A DNA stretch of 64,000 nt from Winogradskyella alexanderae (GCF_020166335.1 NZ_JAIUJR010000002.1:310001-374000); one strand, 5' to 3'. Shown: positions 30,141-39,034, numbered from the stretch's first letter. Notes: generated by a model from the letters alone, not told the origin. Made by a program: numbers and translations.

Positions 30141-31328
30141 TTATTCTTTGATTATTTTAAATGTTGCCTTTTCGATTTGAGACTGTAGACTTAAAATATA
30201 TGTTCCAGAATCTAAATGACCCAAATCCAACCTTCTCAAATTGTCCGAAGATTTAAAAACTATTTTCCCAGTTAGGTCGAATACTGAAATCAATTCAAAT
30301 TCTACCTGTCTGGACATCTCTAAATCAATAGTATCTTTAAATGGGTTAGGGTTAACAGTTATAGACTTATATAGACTCTCGTCTGCACCAAGTGTACTAT
30401 CAACGTTAAAGGTTGCACAATTATACAATGACCAAACACCATCCACATTTTGTACCCGAACACAAAGTAAATGATCGCCTTCTGTGATATCATTTGGAGT
30501 TCCTGCTAATAAGGGCATAACAGTTGGATCAAATGGTGTACCAGCTCCAAAACCAGGATCCTCGTCTATGAAATATTCAGCTGCGACAATATCCGATGGC
30601 ATATTAGTTAATTCACTAATAAAAAAGATGTGCCTATCGTATAATGACCAGGCACCATCGGCTACTTGCATCTCTACATAAAAACTATGAAATCCTTCAC
30701 TTAGACCAGTTACAGGTACGGTAAAGCTTTCGGTAATTGATGGTGCTCCAGGACTAAGTGTTTCTAAACCTGAAATCGTAGTACCATCATCTACACGATA
30801 TCTGTAAGCGATGATATCTTGACCTGAGGGAAACTCTGAAACGAAAAACGTAATTCTGTCGTAATGACTCCAAGTACCATCAGAATCTTGTGTCTCGATA
30901 TACAGACTATGAAATCCAGGAGCTAAACTTCCTATGCCAATTTGGTAAGATTCACTAATTGACATGCTTGGAGTGCCTATACCTAAAGGATTATTTATAC
31001 CATTATCTATTCTATAACGTGCATCCGTAATGTTATGACCTGTTAAAAAGGTTCCAATATAAAAAGTGGCTCTATCATAGTGGCTCCATGCGCCAGCACC
31101 CTGATTACCATCTATATCAAAAACTCGTATATGAAGGTCATGAAATCCGTCGGAAAGACCACTGATATCAATACTTTCTGTGTGACTTGCTGTGGAAATG
31201 ACAAAGGACGTATTTAGGCCTAAACCAAGGTCGTTATCGTTGAAGTAATACTCTGCTGTCGTAATATTCTGTGCACCGACAATACTCATGCCTAGCCAGA
31301 AGACTAGTTGAATTAAAATCAATCTCAT
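30141..31328 (-). CDS. T9SS type A cargo with four tandem beta-rich repeats
   Basis: Exported protein (395 aa): signal peptide 1-19 (ending MSIVGA then QNITTAEY), four tandem repeats of about 72 aa (about 20-315), then a type A sorting tail (about 320-395; VNPNPFKDTIDLEMS and SGTYILSLQS). Each repeat runs from an AEYYFN- or ARYRIDN-type start through ITESF or SESYQI and GFHSLY to WSHYDRATFFI, with WS-YDR the most constant piece. Repeat lengths suggest one small beta-sandwich each. No catalytic motif is visible; adhesion or matrix role is inferred. It is last in the minus-strand cassette, 9 bases after the beta-helix gene, and has a strong terminator. Confidence 0.88.
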   Translation of the reverse strand: MRLILIQLVFWLGMSIVGAQNITTAEYYFNDNDLGLGLNTSFVISTASHTESIDISGLSDGFHDLHIRVFDIDGNQGAGAWSHYDRATFYIGTFLTGHNITDARYRIDNGINNPLGIGTPSMSISESYQIGIGSLAPGFHSLYIETQDSDGTWSHYDRITFFVSEFPSGQDIIAYRYRVDDGTTISGLETLSPGAPSITESFTVPVTGLSEGFHSFYVEMQVADGAWSLYDRHIFFISELTNMPSDIVAAEYFIDEDPGFGAGTPFDPTVMPLLAGTPNDITEGDHLLCVRVQNVDGVWSLYNCATFNVDSTLGADESLYKSITVNPNPFKDTIDLEMSRQVEFELISVFDLTGKIVFKSSDNLRRLDLGHLDSGTYILSLQSQIEKATFKIIKE

Positions 31329-31337
31329 AACTAGTGC

Positions 31338-32375
31338 CTAGTTAGAGTTAGACTGAATGGTGACCTCTAAAGTTCCTCCCGGTGCAATTTGAGATGTAAT
31401 TGCCGTTATCGTAACAATTGGTATACCTGCTGTAAAACCAAAATTGTTAAAGGTAAAGTTTGTATTGGTACTATATAAACCGATGTCATCGTTATCAGTA
31501 CCCATCATAAGGGCAGGTGATCCAGCTTGCAGACTATAATCAAATAATGGATCAAAAACAGGGTTTGAAACATTTACAAATAGAGGATCGGTATCATTAA
31601 TATTGTTAGAGCCATTTAAAGGTAACACTCCGCTAATTGAGTTATACGTTAAACAATTATTGTAAATTACCCCTTCATTATTCAAGTCCGCAGGATTTCC
31701 GGAAGAAGCAATATAAAAAATAGAATCTTCTACTTCTAAATTACCTGTACTTACACTTCTATTAGAGGCCCCTGCAAAATCGATAAATATGTTGTTTTCG
31801 ATAATTGCAGTTTCATGCAACCTTATATTAATGTTCCCTGTTACAATGTTATTTGAAACAATAATATTATTAAAATTATTAGCAGTTGTCGACGCAGAAG
31901 TTGTTCCAATAAAATCTATTACATTTCCGCGAAAAATTAAATTATTTACCAGACCATTGTTTGCAGATACACCAGAACCAGATGAATTACTACCTCCAAA
32001 ATAATTATTTTCAAAAATGATGTTATCTAACAAACTGGAATTATTAAAAGCCACATCATCAATATTTAAACCAGTTACTCGGGTATCAGAAGAATTATCT
32101 AAAAAAATAATATCATCTATGAATGTATTCTTATCTATATCACTATGGGCATAGCCAATTAGATTAATCGATTTATCTATTTGAATATTACCATAATTTA
32201 TTTCAGATGCATGTATATAAATTATATCACCAGCTGATGCGGCGTTTATGGCTGCTTGTAAATCGCTGTAATTCGCATCTGCGCCCACAGTATTGTCTAC
32301 AGTAATTGTTGTTTGCGCATTGATAAATAGTATGGTAAATAGGAATAACAAACTGAGGGTTGTAATTTTTTTCAT
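31338..32375 (-). CDS. Secreted right-handed beta-helix protein
   Basis: Exported protein (345 aa) with a signal peptide (MKKITTLSLLFLFTILFINA). It then shows TITVDNTVGADANYSDLQAAINAA, the usual entry to a parallel beta-helix, followed by repeated short coils rich in NNIIF and NNIIV (about 80-260). The later part (NDTDPLF, DPLFDYSLQAGSPALMMGTD, DIGLYS) is a typical end of such proteins. Catalytic residues of pectate-lyase type cannot be assigned. The protein stops after an unfinished-looking strand segment (APGGTLEVTIQSNSN) and has no sorting tail, while the next gene, 9 bases on, carries one. It may be exported alone or be co-displayed with its neighbour. Confidence 0.85.
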   Translation of the reverse strand: MKKITTLSLLFLFTILFINAQTTITVDNTVGADANYSDLQAAINAASAGDIIYIHASEINYGNIQIDKSINLIGYAHSDIDKNTFIDDIIFLDNSSDTRVTGLNIDDVAFNNSSLLDNIIFENNYFGGSNSSGSGVSANNGLVNNLIFRGNVIDFIGTTSASTTANNFNNIIVSNNIVTGNINIRLHETAIIENNIFIDFAGASNRSVSTGNLEVEDSIFYIASSGNPADLNNEGVIYNNCLTYNSISGVLPLNGSNNINDTDPLFVNVSNPVFDPLFDYSLQAGSPALMMGTDNDDIGLYSTNTNFTFNNFGFTAGIPIVTITAITSQIAPGGTLEVTIQSNSN

Positions 32376-32396
32376 GTTTTTTGTTTTTAGAATTAA

Positions 32397-33215
32397 TTAA
32401 TTTTTTTTGAGTTTGAATAGTTTTCTCAAGTCAGAGTCTTTGGCATCATTAGACTTATTATTAGACCCGTTTGTTTTTGCACTTTTCATTTGAGAATTCT
32501 TATTGTTTAAAGATGACGTTTTTATTGGCGGATCGTCACCATTAAGTCTATTAACCATTGCTCGGTATATAGCAGCTTCAATGTCCTTAGATGTTTCATA
32601 AATTTCATCGTATAATTTACCTGCTTCAGCATAACGTCTCTGTTCTTGTAATATTAGAGCATACAATACTTTACGCTGTTTTTCTTCTAAAGAATTCAAT
32701 CGTCCTGTGTCTATTTTGTAGCTTTCAATAATATCTGCTTCTGCCTGCTTAAGATTACCAAGGTAAAAATGGGTTTTAGCCCTGAACATATAACTAATAG
32801 CCTTTGGATACATAGCCACCATTTCATTAAGACTTTTCAAATCTGCAAAACTCACCTCTGTAACTCCTTTTGCCATTTTTTTCCTATACTCTTCTTCTTT
32901 AGCTCTGTAATACAAATCACAACTGTACATTAATTCTATCTGATACCTCTTTTTAAGTTCTCGTCTTGCTAGCTGTCCTTTGCTGAATTTAACTTTGGTA
33001 TTTTCCTCATTAATTTCAGCATCAATGAGGCTGGCATAAACAGGCAACTTTTCTTGAAAACATTTGTCATAAGCCGAAGATGCCCTTTTTAATTTGTAGA
33101 ATTTATCTTCTAAGCAGTCACATATATCATTTTTGAACTGGTCGTTATAATCTTGAGCACTAAACTTAGTAGGGCAGAGTATTATAAACACAAATAAAGC
33201 AATGCTATTTTTCAT
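32397..33215 (-). CDS. Exported TPR-like protein of unknown function
   Basis: Protein of 272 aa with a signal peptide (about 1-20, ending KFSA then QDYNDQF). The N-terminal part (21-125) is helical and charged with paired cysteines (CDCLED). Then come two or three tetratricopeptide-like helical pairs (about 127-220; AISYMFRAKTHFYLGNLKQAEADI and LYALILQEQRRYAEAGKLYDEI). The last 50 residues are Ser/Asn/Lys-rich and probably disordered. TPR proteins usually mediate protein-protein contacts. It lies 34 bases after the small paralogue gene and 21 bases before the beta-helix gene, so it belongs to the same transcript. I do not recognise a named family. Confidence 0.75.
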   Translation of the reverse strand: MKNSIALFVFIILCPTKFSAQDYNDQFKNDICDCLEDKFYKLKRASSAYDKCFQEKLPVYASLIDAEINEENTKVKFSKGQLARRELKKRYQIELMYSCDLYYRAKEEEYRKKMAKGVTEVSFADLKSLNEMVAMYPKAISYMFRAKTHFYLGNLKQAEADIIESYKIDTGRLNSLEEKQRKVLYALILQEQRRYAEAGKLYDEIYETSKDIEAAIYRAMVNRLNGDDPPIKTSSLNNKNSQMKSAKTNGSNNKSNDAKDSDLRKLFKLKKN

Positions 33216-33249
33216 TGGTTAAAATTTACTTTGGTGAATGTATTGATTG

Positions 33250-33669
33250 TTAATCTTCTTCTTCAGGGATGAAGTAGCTCTTTATAATTAAGCCACAGTA
33301 CTTTAAGGCTTTTTTTGCCTTATTGAGATTTAGAGTAGCTTTTGCCTGTTTCATAAACGAAGCATCCGAGATATCATCAACAATATCTGGTGCCAATTGC
33401 CAGAGACTGTCAAGGTCTTGTTCTGCTCTTTCTGTTAACTCATCTTCAAGCTCCGACGGAATATCAATTCCGGCTTGGGTTAAACTGTCATAAACAAAGA
33501 TTTTGTTATACAAGTTAAAGGATTTATCAACGAACAGATCTACACTTGTTACTTTTGATATTCGCTTTGGAGGTTTAAGTCTTTTCTTCTGGGAATTACC
33601 AATATTTGGTGCCAAAAAAATTATAAAAAAGACAAACAAAGTGAATGGTCCAAATTTAAAAAAAGACAT
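33250..33669 (-). CDS. Small exported protein, paralogue A
   Basis: Exported protein (139 aa), signal peptide about 1-26 (ending APNIGNS), not assigned to a family. It is clearly related over its full mature length to the product of the next gene upstream at 33808: the shared motifs are KPPKRISKV-SVDLFV-KSF, YNK, VYDSL, then ERA-QDLDSLWQ, DDIS-A-F-KQAKAT-NL-KA-KALKYC. The C-terminus is acidic (EEED). The helical second half has one conserved cysteine. The conserved basic start and helical end suggest a partner-binding role; the pair probably arose by tandem duplication. Its own promoter in the 138-base gap is possible. Confidence 0.75.
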   Translation of the reverse strand: MSFFKFGPFTLFVFFIIFLAPNIGNSQKKRLKPPKRISKVTSVDLFVDKSFNLYNKIFVYDSLTQAGIDIPSELEDELTERAEQDLDSLWQLAPDIVDDISDASFMKQAKATLNLNKAKKALKYCGLIIKSYFIPEEED

Positions 33670-33807
33670 GTTAAAGAGGGATTTTAATTAATAGCGTTAG
33701 TAATATATGAATTTTCTTTCGAGTCTATGGTTTCATTATCAGATAATTACAATTTTATAACCTTGTATCTTGTAAACTGCAATTAATATCGATAAAACGT
33801 AATACGT

Positions 33808-34239
33808 TTAATCGTATGATTCTTTATCATTACCTAAAACATAAGCTTTAGCTGTTTTAAGGCAGTATTTAAGTGCCTTTGATGCTTTTTTGAGGTTAAT
33901 TGTAGCCTTAGCCTGTTTAATAAAAGGAGCTTCAGAAATATCATCCCATAAATCAGGTGTTATTTGCCATAAGCTATCCAAATCACGTTCTGTCCGTTCT
34001 ATTAACTCTTCCTCTAAATCTACTGGAATCTCATATCCCTTCTGAGATAGACTATCATAGACATATACTTTGTTGTAAATGTCAAAAGACTTACCTACAA
34101 ATAAATCTACACTTTTTACTTTTGATATTCGCTTTGGTGGTTTCATACGTTTTGCTTGACCTTGAGCTAAAATTGGAAATATGAGAAAAACAACGAGTAG
34201 AAGCGGGAGCATCTGAAATTTAAAACTATGAGTCTTCAT
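33808..34239 (-). CDS. Small exported protein, paralogue B
   Basis: Exported protein (143 aa), signal peptide about 1-27 (ending FPILAQG), paralogue of the product at 33250 and not assigned to a family. Mature sequence has the basic start KRMKPPKRISKVKSVDLFV, a middle with YDSLSQKGYEIPVDLEEEL and a helical end with KQAKATINLKKASKALKYCL. One cysteine is conserved between the two. It is the gene closest to the divergent sensor kinase, 150 bases away, and shares that regulatory gap. Confidence 0.75.
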   Translation of the reverse strand: MKTHSFKFQMLPLLLVVFLIFPILAQGQAKRMKPPKRISKVKSVDLFVGKSFDIYNKVYVYDSLSQKGYEIPVDLEEELIERTERDLDSLWQITPDLWDDISEAPFIKQAKATINLKKASKALKYCLKTAKAYVLGNDKESYD

Positions 34240-34246
34240 ATTAATT

Positions 34247-34283
34247 GGATTAATAATTCACATCGAAGTACTTGAATTAATCC
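34247..34283. repeat. Inverted repeat in the divergent intergenic region
   Basis: GGATTAAT at 34247-34254 pairs with ATTAATCC at 34276-34283; further pairs extend it to about 12 with a two-base bulge. It begins 8 bases upstream of the paralogue B start codon on the minus strand. Possible operator or leader hairpin. Confidence 0.4.
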
Positions 34284-34301
34284 TATTAATACTAGGCACA
34301 A

Positions 34302-34334
34302 TTTATAACTGTGCACTTTCAGTTTATAATCGTG
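34302..34334. promoter_or_regulatory. 21-bp-phased direct repeats, candidate LytTR site
   Basis: TTTATAACTGTG at 34302-34313 and TTTATAATCGTG at 34323-34334 match at 10 of 12 positions and start exactly 21 bases apart (two helical turns). LytTR-domain regulators are known to bind imperfect direct repeats with about this period. They lie just upstream of a TATTTTTA box (34344-34351) that could be the -7 of the kinase gene, a position suited to an activator. Binding is inferred. Confidence 0.45.
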
Positions 34335-34389
34335 TAGAAATTGTATTTTTATTAAAAATTAACCGACCAAAATCGCTACTAATCTCATT

Positions 34390-36480
34390 ATGAAGTTCTA
34401 CCCAAGCTGTCTTTTTTTAATCTTCAACCTCCTTTGCTATGGACAAAACCCTAAAATCGATTCACTATCAAATCTTCTTAATAATTCAAAACAATTAGAT
34501 GAGGAAAGATTCAAAATAATTAGTGAATTATCATATGAATATCATACCATAGATGCTCATACAGGACTAGAATATGCAAAAGAGGCTATAGGTTTGGCCA
34601 AACAATTAAAAAGAAACGATTTATTGGCTTATGGACATAAATTTAAGGCATTTAATCATCAAACTTTAAAGGAAGACTCTTTGGCTATTTTGGACTTTAA
34701 CGAAGCCATTGCGATTCAAACAAAATTAAATAATTGGGACCAAGTTGGTCGGATTTCCTATAATAAGGGTCTTAGTTACTTTAATAAATCTGATTACGAG
34801 GAAGCTTTAAATTGTCAGGAATTGGCATACGCTAGTTTCGAAAAGACTCAAGACAGCATACTTATGGCCATAGTTCTAAATAGTATTGGCACTAACGAAA
34901 TGTACCTTACACGTTATCCTGAGGCAATCGAAACCTTCATGCGTGCGTCCACCATTTATGAAATGACCGGTAATTCAAAATCCCCACGTCATGCTGAAGT
35001 TTTTAGTAATATTGGATTGCTCTATTCAAGGATAGAAAATTATGAAACCGCACTTGATTACTACAAAAAAAGTCTTGAGATTACGACCACGATTAATGAT
35101 GCATATGCCAAGGGTAATACCTTAAGTAATATCGGGAATGTTTATGACAATATGGATCAACCAAATCTTGCGATAGACTATTATAACCAGTCTCTTGCCA
35201 TAATGCAATCGTTAAAAAACGACTATGGAATAGCTAGCGCATTAACCAATACCGGTATTGCTCATATTAGTTTAAAAAACTATGATACAGCTTTAAACTA
35301 TTTAAGCAGATCTATAGCGTTATGGGAAGACTTAAATAACCTAAACAATCTAGCTATAGTTTATGAAAATATTGGCTCGATTTATTTGGGACAATTTAAT
35401 CATGGTAATGCATCAAAAACCAATTTACTTTTAGCGAAACGAAATCTTGACCAAAGTTTAGTCTATGCCGAAAACATAAATAATTTAGAAAGGCTATCGA
35501 GTGTACTTCACCAACTAGCAGACGTAAATTATAAACTTAACAATTACCGAAAAGCCTATTTGGATAAGGAAAAGGCCATCAAATTGAAAGACAGTTTTAT
35601 TTCTGTAGAGAAAAAGGAAGAATTTATACGGCTTGAGACCAAATATGAATTTGAAAAGAAAGCATATCAATTAAAGACTGAATTTGAAAAAAATCAAGCT
35701 TTAAAACAGGCCGAAATCGAAAAGCAAAAAGTGATTACAAATTCATCAATCATTGGCGGATCAAGCATACTATTATTGGGTGTTATTGGCTTTATTTTAT
35801 TTAAAAGAAAACAAGAAGAGAAAGCCAAAACAAAAGAAGCCAAATTTAATCTCACAGTTTCAAATACAGAACTTAAGGCGCTGAGGTCACAAATGAATCC
35901 ACATTTCATTTTTAATTCATTAAATTCTATTAACGCCTATATTGCAAATAATGATATCGATAATGCAACCAACTATTTAACCAAGTTTGCCAAGTTAATG
36001 CGTGAAACATTAGAAAAATCTAGAGAAAAAGAAATTTTATTGTCTGAGGATATTCAAATATTAAAGACCTATATGGATATTGAAAAGAAACGTTTTAATG
36101 GCCGATTTAGTTATAAATTTATACTAAATGATAGCCTGGATCCCGAAACCGTAGAAGTACCACCTATGATACTTCAACCATTCGTAGAAAATAGTATTAT
36201 TCATGGCTTAAGCAATATTTCAGGTGATGGTCTTATTACAATCAGTTTCCGTCAAGAAAATAAAATGTTAGTATGTTCGGTTAAAGACAATGGCGTTGGA
36301 AGAGATAAGACTAATAAATTCAATCCAAATCGCAATAAGAAATCTTTGGGTATGGAGATTACCAAAAGTAGAATAGATATCATTAACAAAATAAAAAATA
36401 CAAATGGTAGTATTGAGGTTGTAGACCTATCTAAAGGTACCGAAGTAATAATTAAATTACCATTAATGTCAGCATTCTAA
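34390..36480 (+). CDS. TPR-containing LytS-type sensor histidine kinase
   Basis: Membrane histidine kinase (696 aa). A signal peptide (about 1-18, ending LLCYGQ) puts a long tetratricopeptide array (about 40-420; repeat units such as SNIGLLYSRIENYETALDYY and NIGNVYDNMDQPNLAIDYY) outside the cytosol. One membrane helix follows (about 453-473; IIGGSSILLLGVIGFILF) and then a coiled-coil, with the histidine-kinase region (about 495-696) having the LytS-type box QMNPHFIFNSLNSI (His505) and a GHKL-type ATP site (PFVENSIIHGL, VKDNGVGRD). Phosphate transfer to the regulator encoded 3 bases downstream is expected. The ligand bound by the periplasmic TPR domain is unknown; the neighbouring exported proteins are plausible inputs or targets. 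Confidence 0.92.
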   Translation: MKFYPSCLFLIFNLLCYGQNPKIDSLSNLLNNSKQLDEERFKIISELSYEYHTIDAHTGLEYAKEAIGLAKQLKRNDLLAYGHKFKAFNHQTLKEDSLAILDFNEAIAIQTKLNNWDQVGRISYNKGLSYFNKSDYEEALNCQELAYASFEKTQDSILMAIVLNSIGTNEMYLTRYPEAIETFMRASTIYEMTGNSKSPRHAEVFSNIGLLYSRIENYETALDYYKKSLEITTTINDAYAKGNTLSNIGNVYDNMDQPNLAIDYYNQSLAIMQSLKNDYGIASALTNTGIAHISLKNYDTALNYLSRSIALWEDLNNLNNLAIVYENIGSIYLGQFNHGNASKTNLLLAKRNLDQSLVYAENINNLERLSSVLHQLADVNYKLNNYRKAYLDKEKAIKLKDSFISVEKKEEFIRLETKYEFEKKAYQLKTEFEKNQALKQAEIEKQKVITNSSIIGGSSILLLGVIGFILFKRKQEEKAKTKEAKFNLTVSNTELKALRSQMNPHFIFNSLNSINAYIANNDIDNATNYLTKFAKLMRETLEKSREKEILLSEDIQILKTYMDIEKKRFNGRFSYKFILNDSLDPETVEVPPMILQPFVENSIIHGLSNISGDGLITISFRQENKMLVCSVKDNGVGRDKTNKFNPNRNKKSLGMEITKSRIDIINKIKNTNGSIEVVDLSKGTEVIIKLPLMSAF

Positions 36481-36483
36481 AAC

Positions 36484-37221
36484 ATGATACGAACTATAAT
36501 TATAGATGATGAAAAACACTGTAGCGATCGTGTGTTAAAACTTATTTCTGATCATGCTCCTAATTTGAAAGTTATTGCCGTTTGCAATAATGTGGAAGAA
36601 GCTGTAGATGTTACGAAAACTTTAGATCCTGAACTGATTTTTCTTGATATTGAAATACATGATAAAACAGGTTTTGATTATCTAGAAAAACTTGGTTCAT
36701 ACAACTTTCATCTCATCTTTACCACAGCTTTTGACAATTATGCCATAAAGGCTTTTAAATATAGCGCTATGGATTATCTGCTAAAGCCCATTGACAGTGA
36801 TGATTTTATTCAAGCAATTGATAAATTAACCAAACGGTTAAATGCCTTAGACCAAGAATTACAAATAAAACTATTATTAAATAATCTCAATAAGGAAAAT
36901 CAAAATAAAACCATAAGAATCCCAACTTCAGAAGGATTTGAATTAATAACCATTGAGGATATTATACACTGCCAAGCAGATAGCAGTTATACACATATCT
37001 TTACAACAAACTCTAAACTGCTTGTATCCAAACCCATTAAATATTTTGACGACCTTTTAAAGGATGATAATTTTTTTAGAATTCACAATTCACATATGGT
37101 AAATATTAGTCATGTGAAAAAGTATACAAAAGGAAAAGGAGGTTTTGTAACGATGTCTAATAATAACACTGTTGATGTCTCTGCTAGAAAAAAAGAAGAA
37201 TTTTTAAAATTATTCAAATAG
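36484..37221 (+). CDS. LytTR-family response regulator paired with the TPR kinase
   Basis: Response regulator (245 aa) beginning 3 bases after the kinase gene. The receiver (about 2-120) has Asp8/Asp9, phospho-acceptor Asp55 in LIFLDIEIHD and Lys101 (DYLLKP). The residues after the acceptor are IH where MP is usual. The LytTR domain (about 140-242) contains IEDIIHCQADSSYTHIFT, FFRIHNSHMVNISHVKKY and the terminal KKEEFLKLF. It likely binds phased direct repeats such as those at 34302-34334, either for autoregulation or for the divergent exported-protein genes. Stop codon is 7 bases from the convergent BrkB-like gene. Confidence 0.93.
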   Translation: MIRTIIIDDEKHCSDRVLKLISDHAPNLKVIAVCNNVEEAVDVTKTLDPELIFLDIEIHDKTGFDYLEKLGSYNFHLIFTTAFDNYAIKAFKYSAMDYLLKPIDSDDFIQAIDKLTKRLNALDQELQIKLLLNNLNKENQNKTIRIPTSEGFELITIEDIIHCQADSSYTHIFTTNSKLLVSKPIKYFDDLLKDDNFFRIHNSHMVNISHVKKYTKGKGGFVTMSNNNTVDVSARKKEEFLKLFK

Positions 37222-37228
37222 AGAATCC

Positions 37229-38167
37229 CTAAATTTTGCGCAACCGTCTCAGCGTTGCATTTAGCTCATAACCAAGCAACAAAATATTAGAATTTAACCA
37301 TAAATAAAGCAATAAAATTAACAATGCGCCGATAGAGCCGTACAACTTGTTGTACTGAGAGAAGTTTTCGATATATACACCAAACAAATAAGATGTTAAC
37401 ATAATTAACAGTGTAGTTAACAAGGCACCAACCGAGAAAAATCGGGTATGCCTACCTTCCTTTGTCCCAAAATAATAGAGTGTAGCTGTAGCCAAGTACA
37501 CCATAAGAACAAAAAACAAATACTTTGCAAAGACAATCCACCCTACTCCAGAATCTGTTTTAAGAGCATCTTGCCCAGTTAAGCCTTCGTAAATAGGCTG
37601 AATGATGTATATCTGAAAATACCCAAATACAGCCACCGTTAGCAACACCAAAAAGACCAATATTAAAGAGACACCAAACGCATATAAATACTGTTGTACC
37701 ACATTTCTGGTTAACTGATCGTGATAGGAATACTCAAACCCTGAAAATACAGCACTAACACCATTGGCCATTAGTATCATGGACAATAAAAATATGGTAG
37801 ATATTAATCCTGCTCCTCCACTATCGCTAATGTTTTCGAAAATATTTGAGAAGAAAAAGTCAGACGTTTGTGGTGGTAAAAAATCATTTAAGAATTGTTC
37901 AAATTCTTCCGGAAAACCTTCTATTGGTATATAAGGCATTACTATGAGAACGAACAACAAAAAAGGAAAGATTGCAGTAAAAAAATTAAATGCAATAGCA
38001 CTTGCTCGAGTAGTTAGCGCTCCTTTTACAATACCCATCGTATAGAGTTCCAAAAGGTCATATACAGATAAACCCTCAAAACCCGGTAATCGTAATTGTT
38101 TAAAAAAACGCACAACGATATTGATAATTGGAATTTTGTCTAGTTTATCTTCTATGTGTTTGGTCAT
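37229..38167 (-). CDS. YihY/BrkB-family inner-membrane protein
   Basis: Polytopic membrane protein (312 aa) of the YihY/BrkB (UPF0761) family. An N-terminal cytosolic stretch (about 1-55) is followed by six predicted membrane helices (first about 62-82, AIAFNFFTAIFPFLLFVLIV). Family marks are RASAIAFNFFTAIFPF, the SAVFSGFEYSYH segment and the last helix YGSIGALLILLLYLWLNSNILLLGYELNA. Despite the historic label virulence factor BrkB or ribonuclease BN, the protein's function is not established. It starts 9 bases after nadC and is probably co-transcribed with it. Confidence 0.93.
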   Translation of the reverse strand: MTKHIEDKLDKIPIINIVVRFFKQLRLPGFEGLSVYDLLELYTMGIVKGALTTRASAIAFNFFTAIFPFLLFVLIVMPYIPIEGFPEEFEQFLNDFLPPQTSDFFFSNIFENISDSGGAGLISTIFLLSMILMANGVSAVFSGFEYSYHDQLTRNVVQQYLYAFGVSLILVFLVLLTVAVFGYFQIYIIQPIYEGLTGQDALKTDSGVGWIVFAKYLFFVLMVYLATATLYYFGTKEGRHTRFFSVGALLTTLLIMLTSYLFGVYIENFSQYNKLYGSIGALLILLLYLWLNSNILLLGYELNATLRRLRKI

Positions 38168-38176
38168 ATAATAATT

Positions 38177-39034
38177 TTATACCGCTTTTAGACTCAAATC
38201 CATATTATAAACCGAATGCGTTAAGGCACCAGACGAAATATAATCCACACCACATTCGGCATACTTTCTCACCGTTTGCTCATTAATACCACCCGAGGAT
38301 TCGGTTAAGCACTGTTCACCAATAAGTTTTACTGCTTTTCGTGTATCCTCATAATTAAAATTATCAATCAAAATTCTGTATACACCACCACAATCCAATA
38401 TTTCCTTGATTTCTTCAAGGTCACGAGCCTCAACGATAATTTTTAAATCACGATTGGTATCGTTCAAGTATTGTTTGGTTAGGTTGATGGCTTTAGCCAC
38501 ACCTCCTGCAAAATCGATGTGGTTATCCTTTAGCATGATCATGTCATACAAGGCAAATCGGTGATTTTCGCCACCACCTATCTTAACAGCCCATTTTTCC
38601 AAAGCTCTAATTCCAGGTGTTGTTTTACGGGTATCTAAAATTTTGGTTCCTGTACCTTCAAGCAGATCCACAAACTTCTTAGTTTTCGTTGCAATAGCGC
38701 TCATACGCTGCATAGCATTTAGCACCAGTCGTTCTGCTTTAAGTATGGATTGCGAAGCACCTTCAACATAAAAAGCAATATCACCATATTTGACTTCAGT
38801 TCCATCTTCTATTAAGGTTTCAACTTTCATATCCTTGTCAACATAAGCAAAAACCTGCTTTGCAAACTCCACACCTGCAATTACACCATTGTCCTTTACC
38901 AATAGTTTTGCTTTACCTGTTGCCGAGGCTGGAATACAAGCCAATGAACTATGGTCGCCGTCACCGACATCTTCGCGTATAGCATTGGCTATAATAAGTT
39001 CTATTTCCTTATCAAATTGTTTTTGTGAAATCAT
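38177..39034 (-). CDS. nadC: Nicotinate-nucleotide diphosphorylase (carboxylating)
   Basis: Quinolinate phosphoribosyltransferase (285 aa), which converts quinolinate and PRPP to nicotinate mononucleotide in de novo NAD synthesis. The diagnostic motif LDTRKTTPGIRALEKWAV with KIGGGENHR is present, with AIAKAINLTKQ-type helix and EARDLEEIKEIL and SGGINEQTVRKYAECGVDYIS of the C-terminal barrel. Length matches the family. The neighbour rlmH is divergent (89 bases) and the BrkB-like gene follows after 9 bases. No other nad genes are in the window. Confidence 0.97.
   Translation of the reverse strand: MISQKQFDKEIELIIANAIREDVGDGDHSSLACIPASATGKAKLLVKDNGVIAGVEFAKQVFAYVDKDMKVETLIEDGTEVKYGDIAFYVEGASQSILKAERLVLNAMQRMSAIATKTKKFVDLLEGTGTKILDTRKTTPGIRALEKWAVKIGGGENHRFALYDMIMLKDNHIDFAGGVAKAINLTKQYLNDTNRDLKIIVEARDLEEIKEILDCGGVYRILIDNFNYEDTRKAVKLIGEQCLTESSGGINEQTVRKYAECGVDYISSGALTHSVYNMDLSLKAV

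Noticed and set aside
30141..37221. Exported cassette considered as a toxin-immunity or defence system
   Set aside because: No nuclease, pore-forming, deaminase or immunity-type domain could be recognised, and nothing indicates mobility.
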